Source: Comamonas suwonensis
Lineage (GTDB): Bacteria > Pseudomonadota > Gammaproteobacteria > Burkholderiales > Burkholderiaceae_C
Direction: 5' to 3'
Assembly: GCF_012844455.2 (NCBI RefSeq)
Contig: NZ_JABBCQ020000021.1
Location: 1 to 64,000 of the forward strand
DNA: 64,000 bases
The notes under the pieces were generated by a model. That model was not told the DNA's origin. It saw nothing but the letters and a program-made list of their open reading frames with translations, and searched no databases. Below are positions 57,941-64,000 of the stretch, piece by piece. Position numbers and translations under genes: made by a program. Every line of letters starts with the position of its first letter. Position 1 is the stretch's first letter.

Positions 57941-58369
57941 CTAGCGCAGCACGCCCCGGTGCTTGAGCCAGCACAGATACGCCACGATGCCCGACCAGAA
58001 AATCACCTCGGCCAGCCAGAAGATGACGGAAAAAGCATTAGCGCGCTGGCCTCTCTGCCCGACATACCAGAACATGCCCGCCTGTGTGATCACGCCCAGC
58101 GCCCCGTAAAGAATGCTCAGCAGCACGGCCGACTGGTTGCGAGTCCGCAGCAGCCAGACCTGCGTGAAGCACATGGCAGAGTTCAGCGCCAGCATCGCCT
58201 GCAGCGCCAGTGCCCACGGCATGCGCCCTGCAGAATTCCAGGCGTCAGAAAAATCGACCTCCAGCAACATCCAGCCACTCATCAGGCCTAGAAACGCGAA
58301 CATCCCCATCAGCAGGACAAGCCCCTTGCCATAGGGCTGCTCCCAGAGCGGTTGCTTGGCCTCTATCAA
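57941..58369 (-). CDS. Small integral membrane protein (TTG start)
   Basis: 142 residues, four hydrophobic segments ([79 protein letters not shown]). The start is TTG at 58369, with GGGGA upstream and overlapping the TGA of the preceding gene (TTGA); the longer open frame upstream is shadow coding. Function unknown. Co-transcribed with the membrane protein before it. Confidence 0.65.
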   Translation of the reverse strand: MIEAKQPLWEQPYGKGLVLLMGMFAFLGLMSGWMLLEVDFSDAWNSAGRMPWALALQAMLALNSAMCFTQVWLLRTRNQSAVLLSILYGALGVITQAGMFWYVGQRGQRANAFSVIFWLAEVIFWSGIVAYLCWLKHRGVLR

Positions 58370-58818
58370 CGCAGAGTTCCCCGTTTTATCAGGAGCATCA
58401 GATAAAGCGTCGTACCCATCAGGCAAACCAGCACCGGCGATACAACAGGCCAGGCCACAGCCAGCACTGCCACGGCCCAAGCCATTCCCAGCAAGGGCAA
58501 GAACAACAGCGCAATCGCGGCAAAAGCACAAGCCCATTGCGCCAACGCCCACCACAGCACGGTGCGCCGCAGCCGGTACAACTGCCAGACCACGACAAAG
58601 GCCAGCAGGCATGACACCATCAGCAAGATCACACCCAGCAGCTTCCAAACATTGAGCGCTTCACTCAACATGCTGAACGGAGAACCTAGCAGCAAGAAAT
58701 GCAGCACCAGCAGCCCGGCATAGGTAAATAGCAGCATGATCAGCCAGGTTCCCAGCGTGTGCCCCGCAAAGTGCGCGCGGAGCTTGTTCATCCAGGAGGC
58801 GTGGTTGCTTTCAGTCAT
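58366..58818 (-). CDS. Small integral membrane protein
   Basis: 150 residues from the ATG at 58818. Four hydrophobic segments (WLIMLLFTYAGLLVLHFLLL, LLGVILLMVSCLLAFVVVW, WALAQWACAFAAIALLFLPL, VLVCLMGTTLYLMLLI). No recognised family. It is divergent from the SpmA/SpmB-like gene and overlaps the next membrane gene by four bases. Confidence 0.7.
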   Translation of the reverse strand: MTESNHASWMNKLRAHFAGHTLGTWLIMLLFTYAGLLVLHFLLLGSPFSMLSEALNVWKLLGVILLMVSCLLAFVVVWQLYRLRRTVLWWALAQWACAFAAIALLFLPLLGMAWAVAVLAVAWPVVSPVLVCLMGTTLYLMLLIKRGTLR

Positions 58819-58908
58819 GGCTTTCCTCGGGTAAGCAAGAGGTGCAGTGTGCCACTGCAGCCCAGATTTCACGCCACAATCAGCGCCAGTACAAAAACAG
58901 GCGCTTTT

Positions 58909-60138
58909 ATGCTCAATGCCTTGTGGCTAGGATTTTTCTTGGTGGCAGCTGTCGCTGCTTTGGCGCAGTGGCTGGTGGGTGGGCAAGCCGACGTTTTCTC
59001 GGCCATGGTGCAGGCCCTGTTTTCCATGGCCAAGCTCTCGGTCGAGGTGATGGTGCTGCTGTTTGGCACGCTCACGTTGTGGCTGGGTTTTTTGCGCATT
59101 GCCGAAAAAGCGGGCGTGGTCGAATGGCTGGCCAAGGTGCTGGGGCCGCTGTTCTCCAAACTCATGCCCGAGGTCCCGCGCGGCCACCCGGCGCTGGGCT
59201 TGATTACGCTGAACTTTGCCGCCAACGGGCTGGGGCTGGATAACGCCGCCACGCCCATGGGCCTCAAAGCCATGCGCTCCCTGCAAGAACTCAACCCGCG
59301 CCCGGACACCGCAACCAATGCGCAGATTCTGTTTCTGGTGCTCAATGCCTCGTCGCTCACCCTGCTGCCTGTCACCATCTTCATGTACCGCATGCAGCAA
59401 GGCGCGGCAGATCCTACGCTGGTGTTTTTGCCTATCTTGCTGGCCACCTCGGCCTCCACACTGGTGGGCCTGCTCAGCGTTGCCTTAGTGCAGCGCCTGC
59501 CCATCTTCAGCCCTGTCGTGCTGGCCTATCTGCTGCCAGTGGCTCTGGCGCTGGGGGCCTTCATGGCCTTTCTCACCACGCTCAGCGCGGCGGCGCTGGC
59601 GCAGCTTTCATCGCTGATGGGCAACCTCACGCTGTTTGCGCTGATCGTGCTGTTTGTGGGGCTGGGCGCATGGCGCAAGGTGGCTGTGTACGACAGCTTT
59701 ATCGAAGGAGCCAAAGAGGGCTTTGACGTGGCCAAGGGCCTGCTGCCTTATCTGGTCGCCATGCTCTGCGCCGTAGGCGTATTTCGCGCATCGGGAGCGC
59801 TGGAATATGCGCTGTCAGGCATTCGCTGGGTCGTACACGCCATGGGCATGGACGCCCGCTTTGTCGACGCCCTGCCCACTGCGCTGGTCAAACCGTTTTC
59901 GGGCAGCGCCGCCCGTGCCATGCTGATCGAGACCATGCAAAGCCAGGGCGTAGACAGCTTTGCCGCGCTGGTCGCCGCCACCATTCAGGGCAGCACCGAA
60001 ACCACCTTCTATGTGCTGGCCGTGTACTTTGGTGCCGTAGGCATTCAGCGCGCACGTCACGCCGTTCCCTGCGCCCTGCTGGCCGAGCTGGCAGGCGTGG
60101 TCGCGGCCATTGTAGTCTGCTATCATTTTTTTGGCTAA
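58909..60138 (+). CDS. Nucleoside-recognition-domain membrane protein (SpmA/SpmB fusion type)
   Basis: 409 residues from the ATG at 58909. Two Gate/nucleoside-recognition domains in one chain: LGLITLNFAANGLGLDNAAT with PMGLKAM in the first half and LPTALVKPFSGSAARAMLIE with ATIQGSTETTFYVLAVYFGA in the second, corresponding to Bacillus spore maturation proteins A and B. This organism is not a spore former, so a transport or envelope role is likely. Inner membrane. Confidence 0.9.
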   Translation: MLNALWLGFFLVAAVAALAQWLVGGQADVFSAMVQALFSMAKLSVEVMVLLFGTLTLWLGFLRIAEKAGVVEWLAKVLGPLFSKLMPEVPRGHPALGLITLNFAANGLGLDNAATPMGLKAMRSLQELNPRPDTATNAQILFLVLNASSLTLLPVTIFMYRMQQGAADPTLVFLPILLATSASTLVGLLSVALVQRLPIFSPVVLAYLLPVALALGAFMAFLTTLSAAALAQLSSLMGNLTLFALIVLFVGLGAWRKVAVYDSFIEGAKEGFDVAKGLLPYLVAMLCAVGVFRASGALEYALSGIRWVVHAMGMDARFVDALPTALVKPFSGSAARAMLIETMQSQGVDSFAALVAATIQGSTETTFYVLAVYFGAVGIQRARHAVPCALLAELAGVVAAIVVCYHFFG

Positions 60139-60200
60139 CCCCCAATATTGACAGGCGCTGCAAGCCAATTTCTTGAAATAAAATTTCAGAGGTTCGCCGT

Positions 60201-60842
60201 ATGAATACAGAGCCAGACACCCGGCAATCTTCCCTGTTTCAGACCTCATGGCAGCGCAGTTGGGCAGCCCTCGGCCTGACGCCGCCCGCTGATCTGCAAC
60301 AGCGCCTGCTGGCTGCCTATGCCCAGCCCCAGCGCCACTATCACACCCAGCAGCATCTGACCGAATGCCTGACGCACTTTGACGCAGTCTGGCAGCAGGC
60401 CCAGCGCCCCGGTGAGGTGGCAATGGCGCTGTGGTTTCACGATGCCATCTACGACATCAAAGCCCAAGACAACGAGCTGCGCAGCGCTCAATGGGCTGTG
60501 CAGGCGCTCAAGAACTCCGGTGCGACAGACGAAATCTGTCAGCGTGTGCACGCCCTCATCATGGCCACCTGTCACACTGCGCCACCTACCGAGGCATCCA
60601 TTGAAGCCGACGCCAAGCTGCTGGTTGACATAGACCTGGCCATTCTGGGTGCCAGCCCGGCGCGCTTTGCCGAGTACGACGCACAAGTCGCCGCCGAATA
60701 CGCCTGGGTGCCACGGCTGGTCTATCGCTTCAAGCGCAAGCAGGTGCTGCAAAGCTTTTTGCAGCGCGATGCGATCTACGCCACGCCGCACTTTCACCAG
60801 TTGCTGGAAGCCCAGGCCCGCCGCAATCTGAGTCAGACCTGA
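60201..60842 (+). CDS. HD-domain predicted metal-dependent phosphohydrolase
   Basis: 213 residues, AGAGG upstream of the ATG. Metal-site elements: RHYHTQQHLTECL near 45, ALWFHDAIYD with the HD pair near 80, MATCHTAPP, and LLVDIDLAILG with the late Asp. YPD/COG4339-type HD proteins; substrate unknown. Convergent with the flavin reductase-like gene 14 bases away. Confidence 0.85.
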   Translation: MNTEPDTRQSSLFQTSWQRSWAALGLTPPADLQQRLLAAYAQPQRHYHTQQHLTECLTHFDAVWQQAQRPGEVAMALWFHDAIYDIKAQDNELRSAQWAVQALKNSGATDEICQRVHALIMATCHTAPPTEASIEADAKLLVDIDLAILGASPARFAEYDAQVAAEYAWVPRLVYRFKRKQVLQSFLQRDAIYATPHFHQLLEAQARRNLSQT

Positions 60843-60856
60843 GGACGCCAGGCCTC

Positions 60857-61510
60857 TCACATCTCGTCGATCACCGTGCTTGCTGCACCGCTCTGTGCTG
60901 CGGCCCTGCCCTCATGCGCTTCAATCGCGAAGCGATCACGGCAGTTGACGTAAAAGCTGGCACCAAAGCGACCCACGGGGAAGAACTCTTGCAGGCGCAC
61001 GCGCCATTTTTCGGTATCCACCAGCCCTTCGCGCACGGCCAGCCATTGCACGCGGCCGATAAAGACATAGCGGCTTGCCGTCTCCAGCGTCTCGTGCAGC
61101 ACGCATTCAAAAGCGACTGGCGCCTCCGCAATGCGCGGCGGCTTCACGCTTTGTGAGGGCGTAGCCGTCAGCCCCGTGTGCAGCAACTCGCTGTGCTCTG
61201 GCGGCAGGCGGTCGCCACAGCGGTGCATGGCAGCGGCCATGGCCTCGTCGGCGATGTGCACCACAAATTCACCCGTACGCAAGATGTTGCTGGCCGTGTC
61301 TTTTTGCGCCGCATCCTGCACCTTGTTAATGCTGAGCATCACCACGGGCGGGTCCTCTCCCATCATGTTGAACATGCTGAAAGGCGCGGCGTTCACCGTT
61401 CCATCGGCGCCCAGCGTGGTGACCAGCGCAATCGGACGCGGCACGATCAGGCTGGCCATCAGCTTATAGCGGGAATAGGTGTCGAGTTGGGAAAAATCGA
61501 TCTCTGTCAT
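60857..61510 (-). CDS. Flavin reductase-like FMN-binding protein
   Basis: 217 residues from the ATG at 61510 (MTEIDFSQLDTYSRYKLMAS). Split-barrel fold of the flavin reductase-like family: IVPRPIALVTTLGADGTVNA, APFSMFNMMGEDPPVVMLS and VHIADEAMAAAMH. FMN-binding, cytoplasmic; may supply reduced flavin to a monooxygenase, none of which is adjacent. An upstream Met at 61567 is a weaker start. Confidence 0.86.
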   Translation of the reverse strand: MTEIDFSQLDTYSRYKLMASLIVPRPIALVTTLGADGTVNAAPFSMFNMMGEDPPVVMLSINKVQDAAQKDTASNILRTGEFVVHIADEAMAAAMHRCGDRLPPEHSELLHTGLTATPSQSVKPPRIAEAPVAFECVLHETLETASRYVFIGRVQWLAVREGLVDTEKWRVRLQEFFPVGRFGASFYVNCRDRFAIEAHEGRAAAQSGAASTVIDEM

Positions 61511-61795
61511 GGCGGTTTCTATCCATTCTTGAAACGGGTTTGATATGGATTCAATAGCACGTAGCACAAGCAGTACCTACGCTATCGTGCTATTCACCGC
61601 AATATTCATGCCCAGCACACAGCATGCGAGAAAACCCTTTCACGCCGGGCCTCATGCACCAGCGCCACGCAGCCTCGCCCCTGTTTGCACCAGCGCAGTG
61701 CGCCCCTCATCGCCGCTCACCTTGTATACAACTTGGCATTGATCTTGCGCTCAGGCTTGTCATCACTTCAGCGATCAACGACACAAGGAAGCTTC

Positions 61796-62818
61796 ATGCG
61801 CAAACGACTTTTTCTGCAAGCAGCCACAGCAGCCATGGCCATGACCTGGGGCCACGCTCAGGCGGCAGAAACACCTCTCAAATTTCAGCTGGACTGGCGC
61901 TTTGAAGGGCCTGCGGCCCTCTTCGTGCATCCCGAGCAAAAAGGCTATTTCAAGCAAGTAGGTCTGGATGTGAATGTAGAAGCAGCCAGCGGCGCAGGGG
62001 CGATTCAGCGCGTAGCATCCGGCACGCATGATCTGGGTTTTGCCGATCTGGCGGCGCTGATGGAGTTTCACGCCAACAACCCCGATGCGCCCATCAAGCC
62101 CGTAGCCATCATGGTGATCTACAACACCACGCCGGCGTCTGTCATGGCACTCAAGAAATCCGGCATCACCAAAGCCTCAGACCTGACGGGCAAGAAGCTG
62201 GGAGCTCCCATTTTTGATGCAGGTCGCCGCACCTTCCCCATCTTTGCGCAAGCCAATAATGTGGGCGATGTGCAGTGGAGCACCATGGACCCGCAGCTGC
62301 GCGAAACCATGCTGGCGCGCGGCGATCTGGATGCCGTGACGGGCTACACCTTCACCAGCCTGCTCAACCTGGAAGCACGCGGCATCAAGCGGGAGGATGT
62401 GGTGGTTCTGCCCTACGCCACCCACGGCGTGCAGCTCTACGGTAATGTGATCATCGCCAGCCCCAAGCTGATTGCCGAAAAACCCGAAGCTGTGCGCGCC
62501 TTCCTCAAAGCCTTTGCCCGTGGCGCGAAGGAAGGCATTGCCAACCCCGAAGCTGCCATTGCCTCCATGAAGGCCAAGGACGGACTGGTCAACGCGCCGC
62601 TGGAAGTCAAACGCCTGAAACTGACCATAGAGACCGCCATTGACAGCGCTGGTGCCCGTGCCGAAGGTTTTGGCCAGCTGCGCACAGAGCGCCTGCAAGC
62701 CATGGCCGAGCAGGTCTCCAAGGCCTATGCCACCAAGAACCCTGTGCCTGCACGTGCTGTGTGGAATGGCAGCTTTTTGCCAAGTGCCGCTGATCTGGAT
62801 ATTTTGCCCAGGCGTTAA
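61796..62818 (+). CDS. NMT1/SsuA-type ABC transporter substrate-binding protein (orphan)
   Basis: 340 residues from the ATG at 61796 with AAGGAA upstream. Signal peptide at 1-24 (MAMTWGHAQAAE end). FQLDWRFEGPAALFVHPEQK, GYFKQVGLDVNVEAASGAG and GTHDLGFADLAALMEF are the NMT1/ThiY-like signature of receptors for pyrimidine precursors, sulfonates or taurine-like ligands. No permease or ATPase gene is adjacent on either side within the window, so it is an orphan or part of a unit elsewhere. Ligand unknown. Confidence 0.88.
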   Translation: MRKRLFLQAATAAMAMTWGHAQAAETPLKFQLDWRFEGPAALFVHPEQKGYFKQVGLDVNVEAASGAGAIQRVASGTHDLGFADLAALMEFHANNPDAPIKPVAIMVIYNTTPASVMALKKSGITKASDLTGKKLGAPIFDAGRRTFPIFAQANNVGDVQWSTMDPQLRETMLARGDLDAVTGYTFTSLLNLEARGIKREDVVVLPYATHGVQLYGNVIIASPKLIAEKPEAVRAFLKAFARGAKEGIANPEAAIASMKAKDGLVNAPLEVKRLKLTIETAIDSAGARAEGFGQLRTERLQAMAEQVSKAYATKNPVPARAVWNGSFLPSAADLDILPRR

Positions 62819-62857
62819 GCGTCTTCGCTTTCGGTGAAGAAGTACTCAAGCAAGCGC

Positions 62858-62901
62858 AATAAAAAACCCAGTGACTCATACCGTCAGCGGGGTTTTTTAT
62901 T
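62858..62901 (+). terminator. Terminator of the substrate-binding protein gene
   Basis: AATAAAAAACCC (62858-62869) and GGGTTTTTTATT (62890-62901) form a 12-base stem with a 20-base loop, ending in T-rich sequence. Confidence 0.65.
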
Positions 62902-63101
62902 GGGTTAGCGACAAAGTGGGCGACGCCCTTCCTGAATTGCGTAGCACGTAAGGCTCGTTGCCAGCGGGGCATCACTGGCTGCGCCAAGATCGCACCGCTG
63001 AAGACCGCCACACCCAATGACTGAGCCAATTTTCACACATCAAATATGCCAATACCGCATATCAGTCAAGCGCTACCAGCTATACATTCAATAGCAGAAA
63101 T

Positions 63102-63135
63102 AAAAAAACCGGCGGCCTTTTCAGGCTCACCGGTT
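63102..63135 (-). terminator. Terminator of the monomeric isocitrate dehydrogenase gene
   Basis: On the minus strand an AACCGG...CCGGTT stem with an inner GCCT/AGGC pair is followed by seven T; 52 bases after the gene's stop. Confidence 0.75.
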
Positions 63136-63187
63136 CTTTGCGGCTTGTTTGCAGACGAGGCTGAAGCCCCGCACTGCAAAACTCAGC

Positions 63188-64000
<813 letters not shown>

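Larger units (their letters stand above)
62819..63187. other. 369-base gap between the binding protein and isocitrate dehydrogenase
   Basis: Holds a terminator for each convergent neighbour and, at about 63067-63095, AGCGCTACCAGCTATACATT of the dispersed intergenic repeat. No gene seen. Confidence 0.5.

Noticed and set aside
57941..58648. 235-codon version of the downstream membrane protein
   Set aside because: Its first 90 codons overlap the upstream membrane protein in another frame and look like shadow sequence; TTG at 58369 with a ribosome-binding site fits better.

Overview
The window reads as a chromosomal segment of a beta-proteobacterium of the order Burkholderiales, family Comamonadaceae, most likely Comamonas. 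The main reasons are a protocatechuate 4,5-cleavage (pmd) operon of the Comamonas type, high GC content in dense short-spaced genes, and short intergenic repeats (AGCGCT/AGCTAT type) that I associate with this family. Genus assignment is an inference from gene content, not from a search.

Layout. 1-3753: a secretion/adhesin-like locus with a CsgG-like lipoprotein fused to peptidoglycan-binding and DUF4384-like regions, plus a Sel1-repeat protein. 3798-4820: aldo/keto reductase. 4960-13504 (minus): the pmd operon in the order binding-protein-like gene, pmdK, pmdE, pmdF, a Tat-exported metallo-beta-lactamase-fold hydrolase, pmdD, pmdA, pmdB, pmdC, closed by a strong terminator at 4905-4934. It takes protocatechuate through CHMS and 2-pyrone-4,6-dicarboxylate to pyruvate and oxaloacetate. 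13880-20482: histidine/arginine-rich secreted protein, selD, an Lrp regulator, tRNA-Gln, a frameshifted YbjQ gene, LysR and HxlR regulators. 20583-27849: an MFS exporter and a valine-catabolic set (mmsA, isobutyryl-CoA dehydrogenase, mmsB) interspersed with small genes. 28078-30704: a probable lysine 6-dehydrogenase plus alpha-aminoadipate semialdehyde dehydrogenase pair. 31343-36407: cupin, lipoprotein, a divergent MocR/LysE pair, GNAT and mnmH (which uses the selenophosphate made by SelD). 36808-42205: AGCS symporter, aspartic protease, DsbA-like protein, isocitrate dehydrogenase, DUF192 protein.

42617-49165 is a TetR-controlled RND efflux operon with two matching operator palindromes. 49166-50022 is an AT-richer gap with repeats like TnsB-binding sites of Tn7-type transposons. 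50023-55889 is a giant ESPR-type autotransporter interrupted at a run of seven C/G, suggesting phase variation or decay, and containing recent internal duplications. Two transposase scraps follow (IS1182-type and IS3-type). 57079-62818 holds a YebC-family regulator, two small membrane proteins, an SpmA/SpmB-type fusion, an HD protein, a flavin reductase-like protein and an orphan NMT1-type binding protein. The right edge cuts a monomeric isocitrate dehydrogenase, so two unrelated NADP-isocitrate dehydrogenase forms occur within 25 kb.

The most interesting signals are the unusual composition of the pmd operon (exported hydrolase inside, signal-less binding protein at its head, no recognisable oxalomesaconate tautomerase), the homopolymer-interrupted autotransporter, the Tn7-end-like repeats, and the paired TGAATC-N6-GATTCA operators of the RND system.
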